The notes under the pieces are model-generated. The model was not told the origin of the DNA. It did not search any database and was given only the letters and a program-made list of their open reading frames with translations. A stretch of 64,000 bases of DNA from Aureibaculum algae (lineage in GTDB: Bacteria; Bacteroidota; Bacteroidia; Flavobacteriales; Flavobacteriaceae), in assembly GCF_006065315.1 (NCBI RefSeq), contig NZ_CP040749.1:4362001-4426000 (forward strand), given 5' to 3'. Both the position numbers and the translations under genes were made by a program. This document shows, one piece after another, positions 29,814-39,158 of the stretch (the stretch's first letter is position 1; the number at the start of each line of letters is the position of its first letter).

Positions 29814-30275
29814 ATGGACAGATTTATTTCAAGTATGCTAAAAAAGGGAGTGATTATAAGCACTTTGGGTTTAATCGCCATCGTTCTTTTACAAATTTAT
29901 GCTCGCTTTTTTATGGCTCAAGCCCCTGCCTGGACCGAAGAGGCTTCTCGTCTTTGTTTTATTTATGCAACCTCCTTTGCTGCTGGATTGGCACTAAAAA
30001 ACAACTATTATGTGCATCTGGATTATTTTTATAATTTATTTTCGAAAAACGTTCAAAGAAGATTAAAAATAATCATCCCGGTTCTGACAGTATTTCTGTT
30101 TTTGATCCTTGCTTTTTACTCCCTTGAATTTATCTATTTAGGAAGACTTGAGTCCTCACCCAGTTTAAAAATTAAAATGGCATTTATTTTTGTAAGCATT
30201 TTAATCATGTCCTTGTCTGTAAGTTATTATGCTTTTAAGGAAGTCATGGCTCAAATTAAAAATGAAAAGCCATGA
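29814..30275 (+). CDS. TRAP transporter small membrane subunit (DctQ-like)
   Basis: A 153-residue membrane protein with four predicted helices, the usual size of DctQ. The motif W-T-E-E-A-S-R-L in the second helix region is the DctQ signature. It starts right after the DctP stop and its last four bases overlap the DctM start (ATGA), so the three TRAP genes are translationally coupled. It stabilises the large subunit in the inner membrane. Confidence 0.92.
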   Translation: MDRFISSMLKKGVIISTLGLIAIVLLQIYARFFMAQAPAWTEEASRLCFIYATSFAAGLALKNNYYVHLDYFYNLFSKNVQRRLKIIIPVLTVFLFLILAFYSLEFIYLGRLESSPSLKIKMAFIFVSILIMSLSVSYYAFKEVMAQIKNEKP

Positions 30276-31546
30276 TTGTAGTACTTATTCTGTTATTTGT
30301 TTTCTTTTTGGTCATTCGTGTCCCAATCGCCTTTGCCTTAGGAATGGCTTGTTTGATCTATTGCCTGATCACTGGTATAGATTTGATCATCATTCCCATG
30401 AAAATGTATTCGGGTATAGATGTGTTTGTATTATTAAGTGTTCCCGGTTTTATATTTGCAGGAAATCTGATGAATCAAGGAGGCATAACAGAACGAATCA
30501 TTTCTTTTTGTAATCATTTACTAGGGCATATACGAGGTGGTTTATCCTTGGCAAATATTGGCGCATCCATGCTCTTTGCCGGAATTTCAGGTACTGCCGT
30601 TTCTGATACCGCCAGCATAGGATCAGTGATGATTCCTGCCATGAAAAAAGAAGGTTATAGTCCTGAGTTTGCGTGTGCAGTAACGGCGGCATCGTCAACT
30701 GTTGGGCCAATTATTCCCCCTAGTGTTCCCTTGATCATTGTAGCCACTTTAGGAGGCGTATCTGTTGGAAAATTATTCTTAGCCGGGGCGATACCTGGCT
30801 TTTTGCTTGGATTCGGACTAATGATGGTCGCCTATATTATTTCGGTTAAAAGAAAGTACCCCAAACATCCCAGATCGAGCCTAAAAAATATACTTAAAAG
30901 CTTTATCAATACTTTTTGGGCACTCCTGATGACCTTCGTCATTCTTTTTGGTATCATCGGAGGTATATTTACGCCAACAGAAGCATCCATCATAGCAGTG
31001 GTCTATGCCATTATCATTGGAATCTTTGTCTATAAAAAACTGAACTTTAAGAGAATTTTAGTGGTCCTATTAGATTCCATGAAAACATCTGCCTCCTTGA
31101 TGGTTTTAATTGGATTTGCCAATCTTTTTGGGTGGTTACTGGTTACAGAACAGTTTCCTCAAATGATATCTGATCAATTATTATCCTTTTCTGAAAATAA
31201 ATACGTGTTGCTCCTGTTGATCAATATAGTTTTGATATTCGTAGGAACTTTTATGGAAACCCTGGCAGCTCTTTTGATCCTGTTCCCCATCTTGTTAAAA
31301 GTTGCCCTTATGGTAGACGTGGACCCAATTCATTTTTCTGTCATAGCGGTACTTAATCTGATCATCGGTCTAACGACACCTCCGGTAGGTATGTGCCTCT
31401 TTATCTCCGCAAGTATTGGCAAAATCTCCATAGTAAAGGTTAGTAAGGAAATCCTGCCTTTTGTTTTTGTCAGTTTAGTTGTTTTAACTTTGGTTACTTT
31501 GATTCCGGATATTTCCTTATTCTTGCCTCGTATTTTTGCTGAATAA
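30272..31546 (+). CDS. TRAP transporter large permease subunit (DctM-like)
   Basis: A 424-residue permease with about twelve helices, the normal DctM length. Family motifs: P-I-A-F-A-L-G at the N-terminus, G-I-S-G-T-A-V-S-D-T-A-S-I-G near residue 105, I-P-P-S-V-P-L-I near 145, T-P-T-E-A and the C-terminal L-T-T-P-P-V-G. It drives sodium-coupled import of the DctP-bound acid. TRAP systems are uncommon in galactan loci of Bacteroidetes, which normally use SusC/D and MFS or SSS carriers; here there is no SusC, so this could be a main import route. A weak AAGC/GCTT hairpin with a run of T follows at about 31549-31573. Confidence 0.93.
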   Translation: MIVVLILLFVFFLVIRVPIAFALGMACLIYCLITGIDLIIIPMKMYSGIDVFVLLSVPGFIFAGNLMNQGGITERIISFCNHLLGHIRGGLSLANIGASMLFAGISGTAVSDTASIGSVMIPAMKKEGYSPEFACAVTAASSTVGPIIPPSVPLIIVATLGGVSVGKLFLAGAIPGFLLGFGLMMVAYIISVKRKYPKHPRSSLKNILKSFINTFWALLMTFVILFGIIGGIFTPTEASIIAVVYAIIIGIFVYKKLNFKRILVVLLDSMKTSASLMVLIGFANLFGWLLVTEQFPQMISDQLLSFSENKYVLLLLINIVLIFVGTFMETLAALLILFPILLKVALMVDVDPIHFSVIAVLNLIIGLTTPPVGMCLFISASIGKISIVKVSKEILPFVFVSLVVLTLVTLIPDISLFLPRIFAE

Positions 31547-31709
31547 TAAGCTAAATTATGGCTTTTTTTTTCGTTTAAATAAATATGTAATAGCAATAAA
31601 TAGGGAAAGTACATTAATTTGAAACTAAGCCGTTAAATTTTAACCTATGACGATAGAAACATATCACATTTGAGGAAAATTTCTTAAAAAACCTACCATA
31701 AAATCATCT

Positions 31710-33176
31710 TCAATTCTGTTGGCAATTCCCATCCTCAACCTCTTGTTGTGTAGGATTGTAGGCATTATCAGCCACAACATAAGAACCTGTAAAACCATAG
31801 TCTTTAAACAAAGGTTGAAGTCCGCAAAAATTTGTTAGACTTTCATTATAACCCAAATAAATTTTGCTTCCAACAGTAGTCAAGCCCCCTAGGCCGTCAA
31901 TATTTGATAGTGACCTATTTCTGTAAATATTAATTTCCTCACCCACAGTATTTAGGTTTTTGAGACCTTGCAAACTGCTTAAGAGGTCATTATCAAAAAT
32001 TGATAAATTTACACCGACAGATGATATATTCTTAAGGCCATCTATGCTGGACATTGAACGGTTATCAGAAATGATCAAATCCTCTTCAACAGAAGTTATC
32101 CCGCTTAGCGCATCTACATTAACCAAGAAATTATTTCCATGAATTTCTATATTTTTAATCGTTTTCGAATTACTGTTTATGCCTTCCAATGTTATAATAC
32201 CTTGACTCTTTTCTATTTGCAGCCTTTCAAACTGCATATTACGAAGACCATTTAAGTCTTCAAGCCTGGAATTTACGGAAATAGTTATGCCCTTGACACT
32301 ATTAACACCTTCCAGCCCGTCAAGGTTTTCAATCGCATGATTACCTGTTATGAGCAAATTACCGCCAATAGATGAAAGCTTTGCAAACTCCTCAATACTT
32401 ATGAGTCCGTCATTGCCACCAATTTCCAAGTCATACCCTATGGATTTCAGGTTTCCCAAACCATTCAAGTTTGTAAGTGCATCATTCCCCCATATTGATA
32501 AATTCCCTCTGACAGTGGTTAAATTGTTAAATCCGCCCAAATCAACGAGGGCTTTATTACTCGTTAATTCTAACGATCCATTAATTGTTACCTGACTTAT
32601 CCCTTCAATACTAGTGATTAAAGGCAAACCCGTAATTGTGATGGATTCTTCAATTCGAATCTTCTTAAGCCAGTCAAAATCTTCGATAAGTTCATTATTG
32701 AAAATCATTAGATTTTTAATGCTTGTTAATTTACTAAGTCCATTCAAATTTTCGAGCAGGTCATTATTATAAATAAGAACATCTTGACTCACGCTTTTCA
32801 AATTACTTAGTTCATTAAGATCTTTGAGCTCACGGGCACCATAGATTTCAAAATTGCCATCAATTGCTGAGAGATTGTTTAACCCTTTGAGGCTTGTAAT
32901 TAAACTTCCGCGAATAATAAAATTACCCTTAATAAATTGAATTGATTTTAAAGCGTTTAAATTAGTAATGTCTGATTGCCAATCACCCGTATTTGGCGGT
33001 AAGATTTCAAACCTCCCATTGACTTTAGTGAAATTATTCTTACCAAAAGCGTCTAATTCTGCCTGGCTTGAGATTTCAATATCACCTGTAAAAATGTTTT
33101 CCTCAATTGAGTCATCCTCACTACAGGAGAATAACAGTGTAAGAAGCACAAATAAAAATATAGGTTTGAAAATCAT
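31710..33176 (-). CDS. Leucine-rich/receptor-L-type repeat lipoprotein
   Basis: A surface lipoprotein of 488 residues with lipobox L-F-S-C at residues 15-18. After a short acidic linker come about eighteen repeats of roughly 22 residues with the pattern L-x-G-L-x-x-L-x-S-I/V-x-G-x-L-x-I-x-x-N, as in receptor-L-type leucine-rich solenoids. The end (C-G-L-Q-P-L-F and a V-E-D-G-N-C-Q) is a capping motif. No catalytic residues are seen. It shares strand and spacing (42 bases) with the SusD pair, so it may be an auxiliary glycan-binding or adhesive protein of the same locus. Function is inferred from architecture only. Confidence 0.8.
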   Translation of the reverse strand: MIFKPIFLFVLLTLLFSCSEDDSIEENIFTGDIEISSQAELDAFGKNNFTKVNGRFEILPPNTGDWQSDITNLNALKSIQFIKGNFIIRGSLITSLKGLNNLSAIDGNFEIYGARELKDLNELSNLKSVSQDVLIYNNDLLENLNGLSKLTSIKNLMIFNNELIEDFDWLKKIRIEESITITGLPLITSIEGISQVTINGSLELTSNKALVDLGGFNNLTTVRGNLSIWGNDALTNLNGLGNLKSIGYDLEIGGNDGLISIEEFAKLSSIGGNLLITGNHAIENLDGLEGVNSVKGITISVNSRLEDLNGLRNMQFERLQIEKSQGIITLEGINSNSKTIKNIEIHGNNFLVNVDALSGITSVEEDLIISDNRSMSSIDGLKNISSVGVNLSIFDNDLLSSLQGLKNLNTVGEEINIYRNRSLSNIDGLGGLTTVGSKIYLGYNESLTNFCGLQPLFKDYGFTGSYVVADNAYNPTQQEVEDGNCQQN

Positions 33177-33218
33177 TGTAATAAGTTTTTAAGGGCTAAA
33201 TATTTATGCAGGCACAAA

Positions 33219-34793
33219 TCAATTATTTAAATTCGGATATTCATCGATAATGCTTTGAGGAATGAGTGCAAAGTAATTATCGGTACCGGTGGAACCTATA
33301 ATGGGAACCCTCTCTACAACGGGCTGCCCATAATCAACATGATTTGGATCGGATACGGCACTGGATATATCGTTTCTATATGCGTCACGGAGCACTGTAT
33401 CTACTCGTTCCATTCTGGTTAAATCAAACCAGCGTAAAAACTCGCCTGCGAATTCCCAACCTCTTTCTGTATATGCCAGTTCTGCTAAATCTCCACTTGA
33501 TAGATCTACTTCAGGGTTTGGTGTATCTGGTGGCAGCAGTTCTGCCCTTCTTCTAATTTTATTGAAGGCTTCCCAGGCATCCTGATTTGAATTACCCGCT
33601 CTGGCAGAAGCTTCAGCATAAATGAGTAATACCTCTGCATAACGCATCATATAGTCATTCCTGTCGCTTTCAAAACTCGATCTTGGTATATCTCCTTTAC
33701 CAGTAATTTTCGCATATAGAGGGTTTTGTTGTTCATAAAAAGTTGTCCAATTCATTGTGGGACCACCAGAAGGATTAGAATATGGATCATCAATCATTGG
33801 ATCTGTAATAAAGGTGGCATTTCTTCTGTGGTTTTCAGGAAAGGTCTCAAAAAATTTAATCTCGCTAAAGGTTTCCCACCATCCTCCTAATTCGGTAGGA
33901 TTGCCAACTTTGCCTGTTTTTCTGTTGGCTCCCTGAATACACCCATCACAATGTTCAATAGTAAAAACAGATTCTTTGTTAAATCGATGCTCCAATGTCC
34001 ATAGGTCATCTAAATCTTCCATAAGATCAAATCCATGCGAATCATGGTTATCCATAACTTTTTTCGCACTGGATGCCGCCTCTTGATATTTAGAAGCATC
34101 TTTTAAAGGGAACCCTCCCCAGTCCAAATACAACCTTGCTAAAAAAGCACGTGCAGTACCATTGTTAGGTCTTGGAGCCCCGGACTCAACCCCTGGGTAA
34201 ATTTCGGGCAATGATCGTTCAGCTTGCAACCAATCACTTTCTATTTGTTTATAGATAGCAACAATCTCCGATACAGTAATCTCTATATGAGGTTCAGGGT
34301 CGAGTTGCAAGGGGACCTTTCCAAATACTCGCGTCAAATAATGATACATAAAACCTCTTATAAAATAGGCCTCTCCCAAAAGCATATCCTTTTTATTCAT
34401 ATCAGATACTTCTAACTTTTTCGCATTGAAAAAAATATGATTAGCATGATTAATAATCTTATATGAACTTTTCCAAATAGATGTTAATCCTGAATTGTTT
34501 CGGTCAATCATTCTTTGGTCTGCTTCCCTATAATCGGCTTTGCTACTAAAAATGCTTGATGTGATATCATCTGCTCCCCAGGCTGGTGTAAAAAAATTAT
34601 TCATCCGGGTGGCTATGGCAAGTTCAACATAGAGACTGTCAACAGCATTTTCAAGCTCCAAAATACTCTTGTATTCTGTTGAAGGCACAGGATCTGGATC
34701 ATCATCGGAAGAACAACTTAAAATAGTAAATGTCAAAATACTAACTAATATGATCGCCCAGTTTACTCCCCTCCTTAAACCACTCTTTTTCAT
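33219..34793 (-). CDS. SusD/RagB-like glycan-binding lipoprotein, copy 1
   Basis: An outer-membrane lipoprotein of 524 residues with lipobox L-S-C-S-S. The SusD fold is indicated by the N-terminal repeat helices with L-L-G-E-A-Y-F-I-R-G-F-M-Y-H-Y-L, the A-R-A-F-L-A-R-L-Y-L-D-W-G-G block and the C-terminal R-G-W-E-F-A-G-E-F-L-R-W-F-D-L-T-R-M motif. It would normally cap a SusC porin and deliver oligosaccharides, but no SusC gene exists in the window. The following gene upstream on the same strand (34958) is a near copy. Both may work with a SusC encoded elsewhere; ligand unknown, presumably an algal glycan. Confidence 0.92.
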   Translation of the reverse strand: MKKSGLRRGVNWAIILVSILTFTILSCSSDDDPDPVPSTEYKSILELENAVDSLYVELAIATRMNNFFTPAWGADDITSSIFSSKADYREADQRMIDRNNSGLTSIWKSSYKIINHANHIFFNAKKLEVSDMNKKDMLLGEAYFIRGFMYHYLTRVFGKVPLQLDPEPHIEITVSEIVAIYKQIESDWLQAERSLPEIYPGVESGAPRPNNGTARAFLARLYLDWGGFPLKDASKYQEAASSAKKVMDNHDSHGFDLMEDLDDLWTLEHRFNKESVFTIEHCDGCIQGANRKTGKVGNPTELGGWWETFSEIKFFETFPENHRRNATFITDPMIDDPYSNPSGGPTMNWTTFYEQQNPLYAKITGKGDIPRSSFESDRNDYMMRYAEVLLIYAEASARAGNSNQDAWEAFNKIRRRAELLPPDTPNPEVDLSSGDLAELAYTERGWEFAGEFLRWFDLTRMERVDTVLRDAYRNDISSAVSDPNHVDYGQPVVERVPIIGSTGTDNYFALIPQSIIDEYPNLNN

Positions 34794-34870
34794 GTTATTA
34801 ATTTTATTATAAAGATATTGATCACTAAAACTCCAAACAACTATTTAACTGTCATATGCCTAGAACCTAT

Positions 34871-34907
34871 TGTTTTGTTATGCATAAAAAACCATTTGTT
34901 GCATATC
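34871..34907. promoter_or_regulatory. Repeated TTTGTT-type box upstream of SusD copy 1
   Basis: Two similar boxes in direct orientation, TTTGTTATGCAT (34874-34885) and ATTTGTTGCATAT (34894-34906), lie about two helical turns apart in the SusD1 upstream region. The same arrangement is conserved at 36612-36645 before copy 2, and one box occurs at 41095 and 4777. It looks like a shared operator; the binding protein is not known. Confidence 0.4.
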
Positions 34908-34957
34908 GGCTGTGAATTGAAATTATTTTAAGACCTTGATCATAAACAAATCATTAT

Positions 34958-36532
34958 TTAATTTTCCAGATTCGGATATTCATCTATCATTCTTTGAGGA
35001 AGAGGTGAAAAATAATTGTCTTTGCCAGTGGAACCTATAATTTGAACCCTCTCTACAACGGGCTGCCCATAATCAGGATGATTTGGATCAGATACGGTAC
35101 TGGATATGTCATTTCTATAAGCATCACGGAGCACAGCATCTACTCTTTCCATTCTGGTTAAATCAAACCAGCGCAAAAATTCACCAGCAAATTCCCATCC
35201 TCTTTCAGTAAAAGCCAATTCTGCCAAATCTCCACTTGACAGATCTACATCAGGGTTTGGCGTATCTGGTGGCAGCAGTTCTGCCCTTCTTCTAATTTTA
35301 TTCAAGGCTTCCCAAGCGTCCTGATTTATATTACCTGCTCTGGCTGAAGCCTCAGCATAAATGAGTAAAACCTCTGCGTAGCGCATCATATAATCATTCC
35401 TGTCGCTTTCAAAACTCGATCTTGGTATATCTCCTTTACCAGTAATTTTTGCCAGTATCGGGTTTTGTTGGATGATAAAAGCAGTCCAATTTACTGTGGG
35501 ACCACCAGAAGGAGTGGTATAGGGATCCTCTATCATAGGATCCGTTATAAAAGTTGCATTTTTTCTGTGATTTTCAGGAAAGGTCTCAAAGAATTTAATC
35601 TCGCTAAAGGTATCCTCCCATCCTCCCAGTTCACCGGGGTTGCCGAGTTTACCCATTTTTCTATTACCTCCTTGAATACAGTCAACACAATGTTCAATGG
35701 TAAAAACAGATTCTTTGTTAAAACGATGCTCCAGGGTCCATAAGTCATCCAGATCTTCCATAAGATCAAATCCATGCGAATCATGGTTCTCCATAACTTT
35801 TTTCGCACTTGATGCTGCCTCTTGATATTTAGAAGCATCTTCTAAAGGGAACCCTCCCCAATCCAGATACAATCTTGCTAAAAAAGCACGTGCGGTACCA
35901 TTGTTAGGTCTTGGAGCCCCGGTTTCAACCCCTGGGTAACTTTCCGGCAACATACGTTCAGCCTCCAGCCAATCACTTTCTATTTGTTTATAGATATTTA
36001 CGGTCTCCGATAAAGTAAACTCAATATGAGGTTCAGGGTCTAGTTGCAACGGGACCTTTCCAAATACTCGCGTCAAATAATGATACATAAAACCTCTTAT
36101 AAAATATGCCTCTCCCAAAAGCATATCCTTTTTATTCATATCAGACACTTCTAAATTCGCAGCATTGAAAAAAATATTATTAACCGAGTGGATAATCTTA
36201 TATGAACTTTTCCAAATAGTTACTAAACGCTCATTGTACGGACTTGTCAATCTTTGATCTATTTCCCTATAATCGGCTTTGCTACTATAATAGCTAGTTG
36301 TAATATCATCTGCTCCCCAGGCGGGTGCAAAAAAATTATTGTCGCGGGTGGCTATGGCAAGTTCTATGTGGAGGCTGTCAACAGCATTTTCAAGTTCTAA
36401 AATACTTTTGTATTCTGTTGAAGGGACAGGATCCGGCTCATCACTTGAAGAACAACTTACAATCGTAAAAATGAAAACACCAACTAGTATAAAACACCAA
36501 TTAACGCTTCTCTTTAAACCACTCTTTTTCAT
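34958..36532 (-). CDS. SusD/RagB-like glycan-binding lipoprotein, copy 2
   Basis: A near duplicate of the SusD gene at 33219, same length (524 residues from the start at 36532) and same C-terminal motif. I chose 36532 because M-K-K-S-G-L-K-R matches the start of copy 1; the frame stays open to 36634. Most changes are conservative; differences cluster around the ligand-side loops, for example C-D-G-C-I-Q-G-A-N-R-K-T-G against C-V-D-C-I-Q-G-G-N-R-K-M-G and W-T-T-F-Y-E-Q-Q-N against W-T-A-F-I-I-Q-Q-N. Both keep the lipobox. The pair probably arose by a recent tandem duplication that also copied the upstream box. Confidence 0.93.
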   Translation of the reverse strand: MKKSGLKRSVNWCFILVGVFIFTIVSCSSSDEPDPVPSTEYKSILELENAVDSLHIELAIATRDNNFFAPAWGADDITTSYYSSKADYREIDQRLTSPYNERLVTIWKSSYKIIHSVNNIFFNAANLEVSDMNKKDMLLGEAYFIRGFMYHYLTRVFGKVPLQLDPEPHIEFTLSETVNIYKQIESDWLEAERMLPESYPGVETGAPRPNNGTARAFLARLYLDWGGFPLEDASKYQEAASSAKKVMENHDSHGFDLMEDLDDLWTLEHRFNKESVFTIEHCVDCIQGGNRKMGKLGNPGELGGWEDTFSEIKFFETFPENHRKNATFITDPMIEDPYTTPSGGPTVNWTAFIIQQNPILAKITGKGDIPRSSFESDRNDYMMRYAEVLLIYAEASARAGNINQDAWEALNKIRRRAELLPPDTPNPDVDLSSGDLAELAFTERGWEFAGEFLRWFDLTRMERVDAVLRDAYRNDISSTVSDPNHPDYGQPVVERVQIIGSTGKDNYFSPLPQRMIDEYPNLEN

Positions 36533-36611
36533 GTCAATAATTTTATAATAAAGATATTCATCATAAAAACTCTTAGCAACAATTCTACTGTAATATAACT
36601 GCAACCTGTTG

Positions 36612-36645
36612 TTTTGTTCTGCACTAAAAACCATTTGTTGTATAT
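36612..36645. promoter_or_regulatory. Repeated TTTGTT-type box upstream of SusD copy 2
   Basis: TTTTGTTCTGCAC (36612-36624) and CCATTTGTTGTATAT (36631-36645), arranged as before copy 1. Divergent from the GH43 pseudogene at 36710, so it may have served both directions. Confidence 0.4.
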
Positions 36646-36709
36646 CCGATGTAAAATGAATAATTTAACGCATCATTAGTTTTATACTTTTGACTATGAA
36701 TAGCAAAAA

Positions 36710-37660
36710 ATGACTAGAAATATTTTTACTTGGACCATTGTTTTATTGAGCTTCTTCTTTTTTAAATCAATAAATGCCCAAAATCCAATCACTGCTCCGG
36801 GAATGTATATCGCAGATCCTGAAGCGCATGCTTGGAAAGATGGCAAACTCTACATTTATGGTTCAAGAGATGAAAGTGATGCCTATTGGTGTTCCTATAC
36901 CCATCATGTTTTAAGTACTTCTAATCTAAAAAACTGGCAGATTACAAAAAATGCCTTTGCATCTAAAGGTGAATTTGATCAGGTTGACTACCATGACAAA
37001 TTGTTGTTTGCACCAGATGCTGCCTATAACAACGGCATTTATTATTTGTACTACTGTTCCCCTGGTAAGGATTTTACTGAAGGGGTGGCCACGAGTAAAA
37101 ATCCTAATGGACCTTTTCAAAACGGTAAACAAATTAAAGGGGCCTATCAAATTGATCCGGCTGTTTTAATAGATGATGACGGAAAGGGTTATTATTACTG
37201 GGGTCAGGGAAAACCAAAAGTAGCCAGGCTAAAAGCAAACTTAATTGAAATTGATTCGACTACAATCACTGAGCCCATGGACGAAAAGGGAAATACAGCT
37301 TTCCATGAAGGCTCCTCTATTAGAAAAATAGGTGATTTATATTACCTTGTTTTTGCCGATTAAAGTAGGGATAAAAGACCAACTTGTTTAGGATATGCCA
37401 TCGGAAAATCTCCTATGGGCCCTTTTGAATACAAGGGCATTATTATTGATAATTTTGGTTGTGATCCTGCATCCTGGAACAATCACGGATCGATAGAAGA
37501 ATTTAAGGGGCAATGGTATGTTTTTTACCACCGATCTACCAATAATTCTCAAAAATTCCGGAAGGTTTGTATCGAACCAATTTTAATCAATGAGGATGGA
37601 ACAATTGATGAAGTAGAAATGACTTCTCAGGGAGCCGGATCCCCATGGTACTTGGAATAG
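36710..37660 (+). pseudogene. GH43 glycosidase broken by an in-frame TAA
   Basis: A secreted GH43-type five-bladed propeller: signal peptide (S-I-N-A-Q), I-A-D-P-E-A-H general base region with Asp near residue 34, A-P-D-A-A central blade, I-D-P-A-V and a catalytic-glutamate region in F-H-E-G-S-S. At 37361-37363 a TAA interrupts the frame (V-F-A-D-stop), and the same frame continues S-R-D-K-R-P-T-C-L-G-Y-A, then N-N-H-G-S-I-E-E-F and ends at 37660. The C-terminus is also shorter than usual, stopping right after G-A-G-S-P-W. The missing pieces suggest decay rather than two genes. Likely original substrate: an alpha-L-arabinoside or beta-galactoside/xyloside; not determinable. Confidence 0.8.
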
Positions 37661-37704
37661 TAATAATCGCAGCTGGAAACGGATTAACATAAAACTAATA
37701 AAGA

Positions 37705-38931
37705 ATGAAAAATAGATTTAAACTTCTAGTAATAATAGTAGGAATAAGTATAGTATCTTGTCAAGAAAAAGTAAAAAAAGAAGAAAACGTGAAAAAAGAA
37801 TCAAACGATATCGAAATTACAGATAAGCAGCAAGATTTCTTAGGGATTACCCATAAAGATAAATTAAGCGCAGCCAGTAAAAGAGCCCTTAAATGGGATC
37901 AAAATTTAGGAAACGAATGGTTTATAGAGTTTTCAGCGTTGCAACCTTTAAGAGGCGATTTAGCTTATGAAGAAGGTGTGGTAAGAAGAGATCCTAGTGC
38001 TATGATTAAACACGATGGAAAATACTATGTATGGTATAGTAAATCTGTTGGACCAACACAAGGCTTTGCTGGAGATATTGAAAAAGACAAAGTATTTCCT
38101 TGGGATCGTTGCGATATTTGGTATGCAACCTCGGAAGATGGTTGGACATGGAAAGAGGAAGGTTTAGCCGTGCCTAGAGGAGAAAAAGGAAGTTATGATG
38201 ATCGCTCTGTATTTACCGTAGAAATTATGGAAAATGATGGCATGTATTATTTATGTTATCAAACCGTAAAATCGCCATACGTTGTACGAGTTAAAAATCA
38301 AATTGGTTTGGCATGGTCCAATTCGCCAGATGGTCCATGGACAAAAAGTGAAGAACCTATTTTAAGTCCGGCAGATAATGGTATTTGGAAAGGAACAGAA
38401 CAAAATAGATTTTTAGTAGAGAAAAAAGGAGATTTTGATAGCCATAAAGTTCATGATCCTTGTATTATTCCCTACAAAGAAAAGTTTTATTTATACTATA
38501 AAGGAGAGCAAATGGGAGAAGCAATTACATTTGGCGGACGTCAGATTCGTCATGGTGTAGCTATTGCTGATAATCCTAAAGGACCGTATATAAAATCAGA
38601 ATACAATCCAATCAGTAATAGCGGTCACGAAATTTGTGTTTGGCCTTACAATGACGGAATTGCATCTTTAATTACTACCGATGGACCAGAGAAAAACACT
38701 ATTCAATGGGCTCCAGATGGTATTAATTTTGAAATTATGTCGGTAATTCCTGGTGTAACTGCTCATGCTATTGGTCTAAATAGAACTGCAGATATAGAAA
38801 AAGAACCAACCGAAATTCTTCGTTGGGGATTATCTCACATTTACAATTCTTACGATTATCAAAGTATCATGCGTTTTGAATCTCACAGAAAAACAACACA
38901 TGCAGCGAAAGGTGAAAGTACTAAGAAATAA
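37705..38931 (+). CDS. GH117-family enzyme, lipoprotein (paralogue of 22852)
   Basis: A 408-residue lipoprotein (V-S-C-Q-E-K) very similar to the GH117 at 22852 over its full length. The same catalytic-type residues are visible: Asp96 (R-R-D-P-S-A-M), Asp251 (V-H-D-P-C-I) and His308 (S-G-H-E-I). It differs in a longer charged linker after the lipid cysteine, in Q-P-L-R-G-D near residue 80 and in the C-terminal tail. It lies 45 bases after the broken GH43 and is followed by a strong terminator. Predicted to cut off a terminal 3,6-anhydro-L-galactose unit or a close analogue; redundancy with 22852 suggests different tolerance for decorated substrates. Confidence 0.88.
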   Translation: MKNRFKLLVIIVGISIVSCQEKVKKEENVKKESNDIEITDKQQDFLGITHKDKLSAASKRALKWDQNLGNEWFIEFSALQPLRGDLAYEEGVVRRDPSAMIKHDGKYYVWYSKSVGPTQGFAGDIEKDKVFPWDRCDIWYATSEDGWTWKEEGLAVPRGEKGSYDDRSVFTVEIMENDGMYYLCYQTVKSPYVVRVKNQIGLAWSNSPDGPWTKSEEPILSPADNGIWKGTEQNRFLVEKKGDFDSHKVHDPCIIPYKEKFYLYYKGEQMGEAITFGGRQIRHGVAIADNPKGPYIKSEYNPISNSGHEICVWPYNDGIASLITTDGPEKNTIQWAPDGINFEIMSVIPGVTAHAIGLNRTADIEKEPTEILRWGLSHIYNSYDYQSIMRFESHRKTTHAAKGESTKK

Positions 38932-38988
38932 TAAATTTTTGAGACCCTTTGATTTATTAGCTCGTATTATTTGGTATATTTAAATATG

Positions 38989-39022
38989 AAAAACCCGCAA
39001 ACATTTTTATTTGCGGGTTTTT
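38989..39022 (+). terminator. Intrinsic terminator after the GH117 gene at 37705
   Basis: A perfect 13-bp inverted repeat (AAAAACCCGCAAA / TTTGCGGGTTTTT) with an 8-base loop and a T-tract, 57 bases after the stop. Confidence 0.92.
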
Positions 39023-39158
39023 GATGAAGTCTATTACTCTTGGAATGGCAATGAGAGAACAACTAAATTATATACATATTTAAAAAAAGGTATAATTCTT
39101 TAAAATTTCATCAAATATTCTTTCAGTAAATTACCTAAAATTATATATTGTTGAGCCT

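Larger units (their letters stand above)
33219..36645. repeat. Tandem duplication of the SusD gene with its upstream region
   Basis: The segment 33219-34907 is repeated as 34958-36645: coding sequence plus about 110 bases upstream, including the AAAAACCATTTGTTG box. The unit is about 1.74 kb. The two coding copies look roughly 85-90 percent alike by eye. Confidence 0.9.

Noticed and set aside
31549..31573. Terminator after the TRAP genes
   Set aside because: The T-run is good but the stem is only four to five pairs, so I did not list it as a feature.
36710..37660. GH43 fragments as two separate genes
   Set aside because: The second part has no signal, no proper start and continues the propeller in the same frame; one broken gene explains both.
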